A stretch of DNA of 64,000 nt from Bacteroidota bacterium. Lineage in GTDB: Bacteria; Bacteroidota; Bacteroidia; Flavobacteriales; Weeksellaceae. Position 1 is the first letter of the stretch, and each line of letters starts with the position of its first letter. Of this stretch, positions 17,192 to 26,029 are shown in pieces. The position numbers and the translations under genes are program-made. The notes under the pieces were generated by a model. That model saw nothing but the letters and a program-made list of their open reading frames with translations. It ran no database searches and was not told the DNA's origin. The DNA lies in assembly GCA_023386965.1 (NCBI GenBank), contig JAEWIR010000032.1, positions 1 through 64,000 on the forward strand, read 5' to 3'.

Positions 17192-18046
17192 TTACTCTGT
17201 CTGGGATTTTGAAAAAAATCTTTCGGCATTTCCGTAAAGGACAGCATCTATCTGTCCCCGGGAAAGAATATCCAGGGCTTTCACACTGGCCACGCATTTC
17301 TCAATGTCACCATTGTCCGACCCAAACATCAGGCGGTCTCCAAGTCCCGCATCGATCAGTCTTTTCATTATGTAACGGAAGTCTTCAGTTAGAAACAGAT
17401 CCGGATTTGAAACAGCCGATATATCCGCATAAACGTTGCGGTAATAAGTCATGATGGCGATGGTGTCATCCATAAAAGGAGCGCCGGCGTGCATGATCCA
17501 GACTTTCAGGTTGGGGAAATCCTGCAGCATAGGTTCCAGCAGCATAGGATTACCGAGTCTTACCTTGAAGTGAGGGCTTCCATGATTGGGACCGGCCAGA
17601 CCGGAATGGATGCCGACGGGAAGGCCATATTTCTGTGCCAGGACATAGTAGGGGTAGAGCTTTTTGTCTGATGGCGAAATTCCGTAATACTGACTTAATA
17701 CCTCGCCTATAAAGTGAATCCTGTTTTCCCTGATCTGCTGCTCCACCCAACCGGGATCCGGAAAATCCTGACCGCTTTCATAGCACTTCTGGAGACTGTA
17801 GGGCACTTTGCCATTTGGGCAAGGAAGCATCAATCCTTTTAAGATCCGGATGCTGTCGTTACTTTTATAAATTTGCTGTGCAGCCCAGGAAGTGCTGACT
17901 GCCGCCATATAAACTCCGGCCTTCTGTAACTTTGACGTCTGCATCTTCATGTCTCTGTCGCCATGAATATGGGTGTCAAATACTTTCTGGGCCTTCAATT
18001 GCGCTATATTAAGCAGTACGAAAGCACTTAAACAGGTGATTTTCAT
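17192..18046 (-). CDS. Exported amidohydrolase-family protein
   Basis: 284 residues with a signal peptide (MKITCLSAFVLLNIAQLKAQ). The TIM-barrel metal-dependent hydrolase pattern follows: DTHIHGD (HxH motif after strand 1), GIHSGLAGPNHGSPH, WIMHAGAPF (His on strand 6) and MFGSDNGD (Asp on strand 8). This resembles the COG2159/amidohydrolase-2 group, whose members decarboxylate or hydrolyse small aromatic or lactone substrates; export to the periplasm is unusual for that group. Substrate unknown. It is followed at 1-nt spacing by the DUF1801 gene, indicating co-transcription. Confidence 0.75.
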   Translation of the reverse strand: MKITCLSAFVLLNIAQLKAQKVFDTHIHGDRDMKMQTSKLQKAGVYMAAVSTSWAAQQIYKSNDSIRILKGLMLPCPNGKVPYSLQKCYESGQDFPDPGWVEQQIRENRIHFIGEVLSQYYGISPSDKKLYPYYVLAQKYGLPVGIHSGLAGPNHGSPHFKVRLGNPMLLEPMLQDFPNLKVWIMHAGAPFMDDTIAIMTYYRNVYADISAVSNPDLFLTEDFRYIMKRLIDAGLGDRLMFGSDNGDIEKCVASVKALDILSRGQIDAVLYGNAERFFSKSQTE

Positions 18047-18315
18047 AACCTTTATATTTACGTAAAGTTACGAAATGACTTTATTTATAAACAATAATTG
18101 ATAAATGCCTGCCGTGTATTTGCAAAGAAAGGAATCCTTTTTAATAATTGCTTTGTAAATCTAATAATGAAAACCCGATGACCGCTGTGCTGGCTAAAGT
18201 GAAAATTATAATTCTGTGCAGTTTCATCTGCCCCCGGCGAATCCTGGATTTTTTGTCCCGAGAGAAAAATTTTAAGACTTAAGCGGAAAATGTGAAACTA
18301 CCCTTAGCCATAGTT

Positions 18316-18756
18316 TTATCTTTTAAATACATATTTTAGATAGTCATTTATTCCGTCATTATTAGAATCGTAATCATCGGCAACATATACTACCAAATTA
18401 TTTGAGGTAAGTTCCATGATTTTCGATTCTGCATTGTCAATGATCAGTTTGTTTTCAGTTTTTAAATAAGTATAATTTTTTATTTGATGAGTATGAATAC
18501 ATTCCTGTCCGATAGAATTGTAATCATTCACATTGTATTTGCCATTTTGTTGAAATTCAAATGTGCTTTTTCGTTTACAGGGATCCGGAATATATTCATT
18601 AATAGGAGTTAAATTGTCTGCGCCGGAAATGGTAACTGTTCTGTCCATTTTCCATATACCGATTAGAGGATTCGTTTCTTTTACTGTAACATCATTATCA
18701 TCAGAACGGCAAGAAATAAATGCCAAAAAAAGGAGGGGTAGAATTGTTATTTTCAT
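18316..18756 (-). CDS. Lipocalin-like lipoprotein
   Basis: 146 residues. The lipobox is FISCRS and residues ~20-30 are acidic. The domain starts with NPLIGIWKMDRTVTI, the GxW motif at the first strand of lipocalin-like (DUF4923/PF13648-type) proteins of Bacteroidota, followed by alternating strands and a conserved Cys pair (DPCKRKS ... GQECIHT). The C-terminal stretch DYDSNNDGINDYL looks like a calcium-type Asp loop. The ligand is unknown. It stands alone between the amidohydrolase and the island. Confidence 0.68.
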   Translation of the reverse strand: MKITILPLLFLAFISCRSDDNDVTVKETNPLIGIWKMDRTVTISGADNLTPINEYIPDPCKRKSTFEFQQNGKYNVNDYNSIGQECIHTHQIKNYTYLKTENKLIIDNAESKIMELTSNNLVVYVADDYDSNNDGINDYLKYVFKR

Positions 18757-18968
18757 TGTTATTATGAAATTATAAATAATAGTTTTTAAAATTAATATCC
18801 GCCCGGCTTTGTCACCGTTTGTACAGGGAGTCCCAAGGCTCCGATCCGGAATTCCGTCGAAGGCAGCAGTTGATAATACAGCGTACGAATGCAGCGATGG
18901 TTTCTGACTGGCAATTAAATTTATTAGCCAGAGAAGCGAAACATAATTTGACTGCCATCCTCGTTCTG

Positions 18969-21900
18969 CTACATATGATCTCCATTCTGTTCTTTCTCAA
19001 AATAAAGTTCCGGTAATACAATTTTTACCTCGTGTTCTATTCCTTCTTTCAACCAGTAGACAATGAAGTTCACTTTTACACTTTTCAGTATATAATTCAT
19101 CTCTTTTAAACTTTCAATTTGTCTTAAAAAGTATTGTGAAAATTTCAAAACTGATAAGCCGTTGGAGTTCAAACATTCATCATCCTTTAAAGTCAAAATA
19201 TCTCCGCTCATGAGTTGGGAAACTAAGCGTTGTCTGCTAATAAAGTAGTCTAGCCAAATATCTTTGTAGGTTAAATGCATCACCAACTCTTTTGGTGGTA
19301 AATAAATTTCACTATCCTCAATTCTCTCTAAATTCTTTACTGACAGATTATCAAGAAATGTTGAGTTGAAGTGTACTGTCAAATTCTGTTTTGCTCTTGT
19401 CATGGCTACATATAGCTGCCTCCTGGCTTCGTCTGTGTCCGAATGAAAGTTTTCAAGCATCAGAAAAACATTGTCAAACTCTTTCCCTTTTGCTTTATGA
19501 ATGGTTGAAACGAAAATTGTCTCGCTGTTTTCAGTGAAAAAATCCTCCAGATTAGACTCGCGAATGAAGACTTCCAAATCAGATTTGTATTTCCTTTTTG
19601 GATTGGTGATTTCAAAATCTTTAATGATATTAATGCATATTTCCAACTTTGTACTGGTGCGAAACCTGTTTATTAATTCCCGTTTAGCATTTTCCCACAC
19701 ATCGTCGCTGATAATGAAAACATCATCACCCAAATTAAGTTTACTTAAAAAAAACCTTACCTCCGATAAATTATACAAACTGAAGCCGTCGTTGGTCTGA
19801 ATCAGTTTAGCCTGCATTTTATTTTTTAACAGTAATCCGGTGATCTGGAGTGCTTCTTCGTTTGTCCTGGTTAGGACACATGTAGTTCCTGTAAGGTCTG
19901 TAGTAAGGATATCATGGACAAGCGGCGTGATGAGATTTCTGCTTTGATAACGAACCAATTTAATTCTTCCGTTATCGTTTTGTTTTGCGATGATGGGAGT
20001 GACCTTCAACCGATGATGAATGTTCTTTACAAACTGGTTTGTGAACTCCACAAGATTGCTTTTGCTTCTGTAATTCTCAACCAGTTCATGCTTGACTGCT
20101 TTATTCACCTGAATAAACTGTTCAAGATATTTGGAATTTGCCCCTCTGAACTCATAAATATTCTGGTCGTCATCCCCAACTGCAATTACCCGCATTTCTT
20201 CGTTCTGCTCCATCAGCGTTTTAATAAGGCTGAACTCATCTTCGTCCATGTCCTGTGCTTCGTCTATCACCAAAACGGTTTTTGTAACCCGGCTCGGCTC
20301 AACTTCCCGGCTCCTGATTTTATCAATCGTTCTTTTCAAAATCATGTCTGATTTTTCCAGACTTCCAACCTTTCCCAATAAGTCAAAACAATAGGAATGA
20401 AAGGTTTTTATTTCAATGTAGTTGGCTGCGTTGCCAATGAGTTTAAGTAAACGCTTCTTAAATTCTGTTGCCGCTGCTCTTGAAAAAGTTAACATGAGTA
20501 ACTGCTCATGTTTTACATCTTCCATCAACAGCAATGATGCAAGCTTGTGAACCAACACCCTTGTCTTTCCGCTTCCGGGTCCAGCCGCAACAGCAATATA
20601 TTTTGATTCATTGTCATTTATGATATTCAACTGTGTTGGTGAAAGTTCACCGAAAAGTTGTTTAAATTTCCCTGGAGTCATCTTGAGTTTGAGATCGTCC
20701 AGTTTACTTCCGGGAAAATATTTATTAAGGAACGAGCTGTAATTTAACTGAAAGTAATCTTCAACGAACTGTAAAGCGGCTTTGTAATCGGAAATCATCT
20801 TCTTCGCATATTCTCCAACAATATGAATTTGCTGAACCTTGTTTTCATAAAACTGATTCAGCTTCCGATAATCTTCCTTAGTGTATTTTTTATAATTGTC
20901 CTGCTCAATCCGTTCTATGGTTAGCCGGTTATAAACAACAAGGAATCCACCTTCTATTTTGATGGCCTCAATCCTTGACAGGTAAAAAAGTGTATCCTCA
21001 ATATCAGTAATTTCAATGCTTAGTTTAAAGAGAGTTTGATGGTTTTCATAAGCGTTCTTTAATTCGTGAACTGAGAATTCAACCAGTACATCTTCCCGTT
21101 CGTTTTCAACTTCGGTTTCTTTCGAATTACTTTTTTCATAAAGATATTCTACAATGAACTTCGCCAATTCGTGACGCTTCTCCAGTTTTTCCTTTAGCCA
21201 TTCCTTTGGTTGAAGTGAAAGAATGCTGATATGGTTTTTTGAGGATCGCAAATTCTGTCGCTTTATCCAATTTTTGATTGCCCAAAAATTGATAACTGTT
21301 TTAATCTTATTTGGAGATACATCATTACAGCCTTCTTGTTCGGCCTCCTCATTCAACTCTTTAATGTGAAATGTTTTTTCCTGTTCCTCAAAAACTGGCA
21401 GGAGAAAATTTTCAATTTTTCCGAATGATTGCACAATACTGAGAGAACGGTTAATGTTTTCACCCTTCTTGATGTAGGCTGTCAAATCTTTTGCATCAGC
21501 CAGAATCTTTTCTTCACGAAGTAGATTGACAATGTTGATTACTTCTTCTTTCAAAATTCCCAGATGATCGCTGATGTAATCAATTCTTGATTCAGCAGGA
21601 TCTTCACTTGACTGCATCCTGCCTTTGCTTGAAAAAAGTTTTTTGATGATACGGATACCTTTTTCTTTCTGCTTTTCCTCAAACTTCTCCGAGGCGTTGA
21701 TTTTGTCAATTGCTTCCTGTGCATTCTTTGAAAGTATACTGTTGGCAAAAATTCTTGGCATATTCTGACCGCGCTTCAAATATCCTGCTTCTTCCAGGGC
21801 TGCAATGGCGGTTGTTACTCGGGTTTCAATCTCAACTACATTATCATCCCAACCTGCTTTTCTTGCAATCTCTAAGGCAGAGTTTGAAACTTTTGACCGG

Positions 21901-23807
21901 AATCTGGTAATGTCTTTTATCGCTTTCCATATTTGCTGTATCTCTTTGATTGAAAGTTTAGTTTGATTCAGCAGAATAAAGTGTTTACTTAAGTCTTCTT
22001 CGTTAAACAGGACGAAGCAGTCAGCAACAATACTTTCATCTCTGCCGGCTCTCCCGGCCTCCTGGATGTAGTTTTCGAGTGAATCGGAAATTTCATAATG
22101 AATCACCATACCCACGTCTTTTTTATCGACTCCCATTCCAAAAGCCGAAGTTGCCACCATAATTGGGGTTTCACCGCTGATGAATGAATCTTGATTTTCG
22201 GACTTTTCCTGCTTGTCCATCTTTCCATGGTAGGGTTTGGCATTAAAGCCGTCCCTGGTTAATCGTTCCGCCAGCAGATAGGCCTTTCTGGTTCTTGAAA
22301 CATAAATAATTGTGGGACAGTTTTTCTGCTCAATCAGATCTCTTGCTGCCTGATATTTTTCTTCATCGTTTCCCTTTTCAAAAACTTTATACTGAAGATT
22401 TGTCCTTGATGCTGTTGAAGTATAGAGTTCAAGGTCAAGAGATAGCTTTTCCCTGAAGTAATCGCGAATATCTTCAATCACTTTCTGCTTTGCAGTGGCG
22501 GTAAAACATGAAACAGGAATTCCATCCTCAAGGTTTTTCTTCTCCTGAAGTTGCCTGATGAAATCACCGATATACAGGTAGTCAACTCTAAAATCCTGAC
22601 CCCATGCAGAGAAGCAGTGTGCTTCGTCAATAACAAAACGGACAATCTTCCTGCCTAAAATCAATTTTTCAATTGTCTTAGACCGAAGTGATTCCGGTGA
22701 GATGTAAAGAATAGTTGCCGTGCCATCTTCTACCCGTTCAAAAGATTTGGCTCTTTCAATAGGGTCAAGTAATCCGTTTATCGTCACAGCTTCTGTAATC
22801 CCAATTCTTTCAAGATTATCAACCTGGTCTTTCATCAGCGATTGCAGAGGTGATATCACAACCGTCAGGCCCTTAGCAGCCTCACCGCTCATTAAGGCCG
22901 GAACCTGGAAGGTTATGGATTTACCTCCGCCGGTGGGAAAAACTGCAAGTATTGATTTATTGTCAACGGCTGCTTTAACTGCTTTCTCCTGTAAGGGCTC
23001 GTCTCCGTATTTTCTAAACGTATCAAAGCCAAAAAATCTTTTCAAACCTTTATGTATGTCTAAAGCATTGTTGCAATACTCGCAACCACTGACACAAGGT
23101 TTATTACGCAGGAAGAACATGATCCTTTCCACTTCAGCATAATTTTTCAGGACCCAGGGCGGCGTGATTGAATGGATTTTTTTATGCTCAATGAAAGAGC
23201 TTACCAGCGATAAGCAGTAGGCAAGTTCAATTGGGTGTTCTGAAATTAATCTGGACAGGTCAGCCTGTTCACAAATTTCATTTTGAAATTTTTGACGAAT
23301 GAGTTTTTCCAGGTCTAAGGTGTCACTTGTGTATCCGACGAAATGAAAAAAGGAATGGAATTCCCTTTTGTCATTCAGCAGTAAATAGAAAATTTGCTTT
23401 AGGGTTACATCAGTCTGTTTGAACGCTGCAACTTCATCATTGAACAGATCTTTGGCCTTGATGGAATCATTCAGTGGATTGTTAATGTCTTCCGATTGCA
23501 GTTTGTCGTCTTTTAATAAGGCATGATAGGGTTTTGTGGGAAACAGTAGGGGAGAAAGAAACAAAGTATCAATGATATTTGCTGAATTTACCCCTGCATC
23601 AGTGGGTACCTTACCGATATACTTTATATCATGATTAAAAATGTTGTGTCCGCAGATGAAGTGTGTTCCGTTCAGAAACGCTGTGAATTCAGGTACCGAA
23701 GTTTTGTGAAAAGAACTTCCATCATCCTTGACGCTTCCAATGTCAAGAATCTTTCGGCTTTTGGGCTCGATTTCGGTATCAATGAATGCAATTGAGTTCA
23801 CGCTCAT
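18969..23807 (-). CDS. Exonuclease-RecQ-UvrD fusion helicase
   Basis: 1612 residues with three enzymatic parts. Residues ~1-170: a DEDD (DnaQ-like) 3'-5' exonuclease (FIDTEIEP, CGHNIFNHDIKYIG). Residues ~265-640: a RecQ-type SF2 helicase with Walker A PTGGGKS (~292), IDEAHCFSAWGQDFR (~394), SCFTATA and ENYIQEAGRAGRD. Residues ~1055-1500: a UvrD/PcrA-type SF1A helicase with AGPGSGKTR (~1076), VIDEAQDMDEDE, GDDDQNIYEFRGA, STIHKAKGKEFD and YVAMTRAKQNL. It probably unwinds and trims DNA in repair or defence. It has no visible partner in an operon and borders the defence genes. All Walker motifs look intact. Confidence 0.9.
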   Translation of the reverse strand: MSVNSIAFIDTEIEPKSRKILDIGSVKDDGSSFHKTSVPEFTAFLNGTHFICGHNIFNHDIKYIGKVPTDAGVNSANIIDTLFLSPLLFPTKPYHALLKDDKLQSEDINNPLNDSIKAKDLFNDEVAAFKQTDVTLKQIFYLLLNDKREFHSFFHFVGYTSDTLDLEKLIRQKFQNEICEQADLSRLISEHPIELAYCLSLVSSFIEHKKIHSITPPWVLKNYAEVERIMFFLRNKPCVSGCEYCNNALDIHKGLKRFFGFDTFRKYGDEPLQEKAVKAAVDNKSILAVFPTGGGKSITFQVPALMSGEAAKGLTVVISPLQSLMKDQVDNLERIGITEAVTINGLLDPIERAKSFERVEDGTATILYISPESLRSKTIEKLILGRKIVRFVIDEAHCFSAWGQDFRVDYLYIGDFIRQLQEKKNLEDGIPVSCFTATAKQKVIEDIRDYFREKLSLDLELYTSTASRTNLQYKVFEKGNDEEKYQAARDLIEQKNCPTIIYVSRTRKAYLLAERLTRDGFNAKPYHGKMDKQEKSENQDSFISGETPIMVATSAFGMGVDKKDVGMVIHYEISDSLENYIQEAGRAGRDESIVADCFVLFNEEDLSKHFILLNQTKLSIKEIQQIWKAIKDITRFRSKVSNSALEIARKAGWDDNVVEIETRVTTAIAALEEAGYLKRGQNMPRIFANSILSKNAQEAIDKINASEKFEEKQKEKGIRIIKKLFSSKGRMQSSEDPAESRIDYISDHLGILKEEVINIVNLLREEKILADAKDLTAYIKKGENINRSLSIVQSFGKIENFLLPVFEEQEKTFHIKELNEEAEQEGCNDVSPNKIKTVINFWAIKNWIKRQNLRSSKNHISILSLQPKEWLKEKLEKRHELAKFIVEYLYEKSNSKETEVENEREDVLVEFSVHELKNAYENHQTLFKLSIEITDIEDTLFYLSRIEAIKIEGGFLVVYNRLTIERIEQDNYKKYTKEDYRKLNQFYENKVQQIHIVGEYAKKMISDYKAALQFVEDYFQLNYSSFLNKYFPGSKLDDLKLKMTPGKFKQLFGELSPTQLNIINDNESKYIAVAAGPGSGKTRVLVHKLASLLLMEDVKHEQLLMLTFSRAAATEFKKRLLKLIGNAANYIEIKTFHSYCFDLLGKVGSLEKSDMILKRTIDKIRSREVEPSRVTKTVLVIDEAQDMDEDEFSLIKTLMEQNEEMRVIAVGDDDQNIYEFRGANSKYLEQFIQVNKAVKHELVENYRSKSNLVEFTNQFVKNIHHRLKVTPIIAKQNDNGRIKLVRYQSRNLITPLVHDILTTDLTGTTCVLTRTNEEALQITGLLLKNKMQAKLIQTNDGFSLYNLSEVRFFLSKLNLGDDVFIISDDVWENAKRELINRFRTSTKLEICINIIKDFEITNPKRKYKSDLEVFIRESNLEDFFTENSETIFVSTIHKAKGKEFDNVFLMLENFHSDTDEARRQLYVAMTRAKQNLTVHFNSTFLDNLSVKNLERIEDSEIYLPPKELVMHLTYKDIWLDYFISRQRLVSQLMSGDILTLKDDECLNSNGLSVLKFSQYFLRQIESLKEMNYILKSVKVNFIVYWLKEGIEHEVKIVLPELYFEKEQNGDHM

Positions 23808-24165
23808 TTAATTCAAATTCTGCTTGTTCGGAGAAAACGTGTTGCTAATGCAGCGGTGATTTCCCGACCTGCGGCCTGTAAGGCCGTGGGCTTGATTTAT
23901 AATTCATTTAAAGATACTCAAATTCTAAATTACAGAATAGGAAGTAAAAAGCCACAAAAAAAGCAGTCCTTCTAAAAAACTGCTTTGTTACCTTAAATTC
24001 TAAAAACGACAACTCCATAGACTGCCAAAAAAACTACCGAAGGTGAGCCTGTGCAGAGCGCAGCGAAGGATTTGACGGGCTTCCACTTCTTGCTTTTCAA
24101 GCAAGACGACCCGAGGCGCAGCCGAACGGAGCGAAGCTAAAGCTTAGTTGTTATCAGAAGTGCCT
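23808..24165. other. Non-coding stretch between helicase and island genes
   Basis: No credible gene in 358 bp. It holds a hairpin with a minus-strand T-run (23960-23967 / 23979-23986) that would end transcription coming from the right. A second inverted repeat (TCTTGCTT / AAGCAAGA, about 24091-24111) lies within a G+C-richer repeat-like block (24035-24140) unlike its A+T-rich neighbours. GTTGTTATC at ~24146 resembles the ends of the cassette-like spacers further right. Confidence 0.5.
23954..23986 (-). terminator. Terminator in the helicase upstream region
   Basis: 8-bp perfect stem AAAGCAGT / ACTGCTTT (23960-23967, 23979-23986); on the minus strand it is followed by a T-run, so it isolates the helicase gene from genes to its right. 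Confidence 0.7.
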
Positions 24166-24783
24166 TTATTCAATATATTTTTTTGCTAGTTCTTCCATAT
24201 AACTTCTATCAGACTTAAAACCCTTGTTTATTGAATCTTTTTTGATTTGCTCTTCAGATACTCCAGTTTTTTTAACCAAAAAATCCATTAAATCGTCATA
24301 TGGAATCATAAACAAATTTTTATTAGTTATAACAACATAATTATTTATTGAGTCATCAATTAATTTTATTAATGAACCATTCTCACTTGCGTCATTGTCT
24401 AAAGTATTTTGGAAATCATTTAACATATTTTCAATATTATAACACCATTTTAATTTTTTACTCTGTTCCGTTATTGTTTGAAGAACGTCTATTGAACTTT
24501 CAATACCACGAATTGTTGCATAATAATTATTAAAGATAAAATCTTTTCTAAAATTCCATCTTCGTGATAATTTATCATAATCATATTCGTCAAAAATCCT
24601 TTTTCTTCTCCTTACTTCTTGTTTGAAATCATTAAGTTTTGTGTAAAATTTATCAATTTTTTTTAAAATATCTTTTTCGGTTTCTTCCGAAAAATATGAA
24701 TCATAATAGCCTTTTGAAGATTCGTTTTGTGAATACATATTTATATAAAATAATAAAAAAAATACGATAACGATTCTATTCAT
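24166..24783 (-). CDS. Exported hypothetical protein
   Basis: 205 residues from ATG 24783, chosen because it opens directly onto a signal peptide (MNRIVIVFFLLFYINMYSQ); an in-frame start 34 codons upstream lies in the spacer. The mature part is highly charged and mostly helical (ILKKIDKFYTKLNDFKQEVRRRKR), with no motif I recognise. Codon use is A+T-rich as in the rest of the island. No promoter element is visible before it. Function unknown. Confidence 0.6.
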   Translation of the reverse strand: MNRIVIVFFLLFYINMYSQNESSKGYYDSYFSEETEKDILKKIDKFYTKLNDFKQEVRRRKRIFDEYDYDKLSRRWNFRKDFIFNNYYATIRGIESSIDVLQTITEQSKKLKWCYNIENMLNDFQNTLDNDASENGSLIKLIDDSINNYVVITNKNLFMIPYDDLMDFLVKKTGVSEEQIKKDSINKGFKSDRSYMEELAKKYIE

Positions 24784-24824
24784 AACATTGTTTTTTTTTA
24801 TTGAATGTTTGATTGGCATTTCAA

Positions 24825-24966
24825 ATAACGTTTGGGCATTTCTGTAATCGGGACTTTTTATTACCAGCCCTTGTAAATATAACAAAAGAACAATTACTGG
24901 AAATCTTTATGATGTAAACTTCAAACCTGCTAATAGAAATACTCTATTTTCTACAGTGCTCGTTAT
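24825..24966. repeat. Cassette-like intergenic spacer A
   Basis: A 178-bp gap (24784-24962) between two minus-strand genes. It starts with ATAACGTTTGGGC and ends with CTCGTTA, so the ends are TAACG / CGTTA inverted. Its length and end motifs parallel spacer B at 25495-25626. Recombination-site (attC-like) identity is conjecture. Confidence 0.35.
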
Positions 24967-25463
24967 TTTGTTATGTAAATTATTTTTGGTGATTCATAAT
25001 CTTCAATAAAACATTTTTTATTTTGTTTGTATCGAAAATCAATGTTGTCAAAAAATAAATTGAACCTAAATTTTGTGTTTCTTTCGGATAAAATTTTTCC
25101 TACCAGATAAAGTTCGGTCAATTTTATATTATATTCAAATCTCTCATTTGATTTTATTTTTATTAGTTTTTCATTGCATTTTGGGCAATTTACATCAACG
25201 AAAGTATTTTTAGCATTTACAAATTCATTTAAATTAGAATCAAATCTTTCAGTATTTTGAGCTTGAATTCTCATCATATCAAAATTTTTCGGAATCTTTA
25301 ATTTGTGAGATTCTAAATTTGTGAATTGAAGTTTTAAAATTCCAGTATTAATTAAACCTGTTGTATCAATTTGAAATTTTACTTTACAAATTCTTAAATC
25401 ATTTTCTTGACTAAAAAATAAGGTTATTTGAAAGATGAAAAGAATGATAAAAATTGCTTTCAT
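24963..25463 (-). CDS. Exported hypothetical protein
   Basis: 166 residues with an N-terminal signal peptide (MKAIFIILFIFQITLFFSQ) and a beta-rich, Asn/Lys/Phe-rich body. A CPKC pair (VDVNCPKCNEKL) at about residues 90-93 and a later Cys (NKKCFIED) could bind metal or form a disulfide. No family recognised. It is flanked on both sides by similar-sized spacers and lacks a visible promoter of its own. Function unknown. Confidence 0.6.
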   Translation of the reverse strand: MKAIFIILFIFQITLFFSQENDLRICKVKFQIDTTGLINTGILKLQFTNLESHKLKIPKNFDMMRIQAQNTERFDSNLNEFVNAKNTFVDVNCPKCNEKLIKIKSNERFEYNIKLTELYLVGKILSERNTKFRFNLFFDNIDFRYKQNKKCFIEDYESPKIIYITK

Positions 25464-25494
25464 TTATTTAGTGAAGGATTTTTTTAGCATTGTA

Positions 25495-25626
25495 GATAAC
25501 GGTTTTAGGCTTGGCGATGTGGCGGATTTTTAGCACAAAAGTTCAATCGAAGAACGAATGTTGAACCTTGCACAAATGTTTCATAGAAGCAATTCAGCCG
25601 CCATATTGCCAATACGATGTTGTGCG
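25495..25626. repeat. Nested inverted-repeat spacer B
   Basis: Outer arms TTGGCGATGTGGCGG (25511-25525) and CCGCCATATTGCCAA (25598-25612) pair at 13 of 15 positions. An inner GTTCAA / TTGAAC pair (25541-25546, 25561-25566) nests inside. The element is bounded by GATAACGG and GTTGTGCG. It would fold into a long cruciform or single-strand hairpin, as integron attC sites do, but the classic core-site consensus is not met. Confidence 0.5.
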
Positions 25627-25639
25627 ATCGCCCTTTTAT

Positions 25640-26011
25640 TTATAAAGAGTTTATGAAATTCTTAATGTTGTCCCAAGTCCAAACTTTAGTATTTACTCCA
25701 TTTAAAGTAGTATTATCATTGGAATACGCCCAGATTCCTAATATTTTTTTTCCCTCCTCTTTTGCACACTGTATTTCCCATTTCTGTCCGCTCGATGAAA
25801 GAGAGTTTTTACTTACCAAAACAATTATTCCATCAGAACGTCTGATTCTAGTTCTAACTTTTTCTTTCCAATCACTATCATATGCTTCTTTGACAGACAT
25901 ATCTATATATTCAAAAGGTGACCAAGTTAATAAAGATTGCCCTTTTAAGAAATCTCGTTGTCGTTCATCTTCTATTGCAAAAGCAATAAATACTACTTTT
26001 TTGTTCGCCAT
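25640..26011 (-). CDS. ThsB-like TIR-domain protein (DUF1863)
   Basis: 123 residues, essentially one TIR-like (MTH538/DUF1863) domain of the kind found in Thoeris ThsB: KKVVFIAFAIEDERQRD (strand A), WKEKVRTRIRRSDGIIVLVS (helix and strand D), SSGQKWEIQCAKEEGKKILGIWAY, where the Glu in WEI occupies the catalytic NADase position. ThsB enzymes convert NAD+ to cyclic ADP-ribose signals on phage infection. It is third in the operon, 18 bp after the caspase gene. Whether it makes the signal or modulates the first TIR is unknown. Confidence 0.8.
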   Translation of the reverse strand: MANKKVVFIAFAIEDERQRDFLKGQSLLTWSPFEYIDMSVKEAYDSDWKEKVRTRIRRSDGIIVLVSKNSLSSSGQKWEIQCAKEEGKKILGIWAYSNDNTTLNGVNTKVWTWDNIKNFINSL

Positions 26012-26029
26012 TGTAAATGTTATTTTAGT

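Noticed and set aside
18812..19021. Short genes on both strands beside the helicase 3' end
   Set aside because: Each overlaps the helicase end or non-coding DNA, with no signal peptide or motif.
25495..25626. True integron attC site
   Set aside because: The R'/R'' core consensus (GTTRRRY / RYYYAAC) is not met and no integron integrase is present; kept only as a cassette-like repeat.
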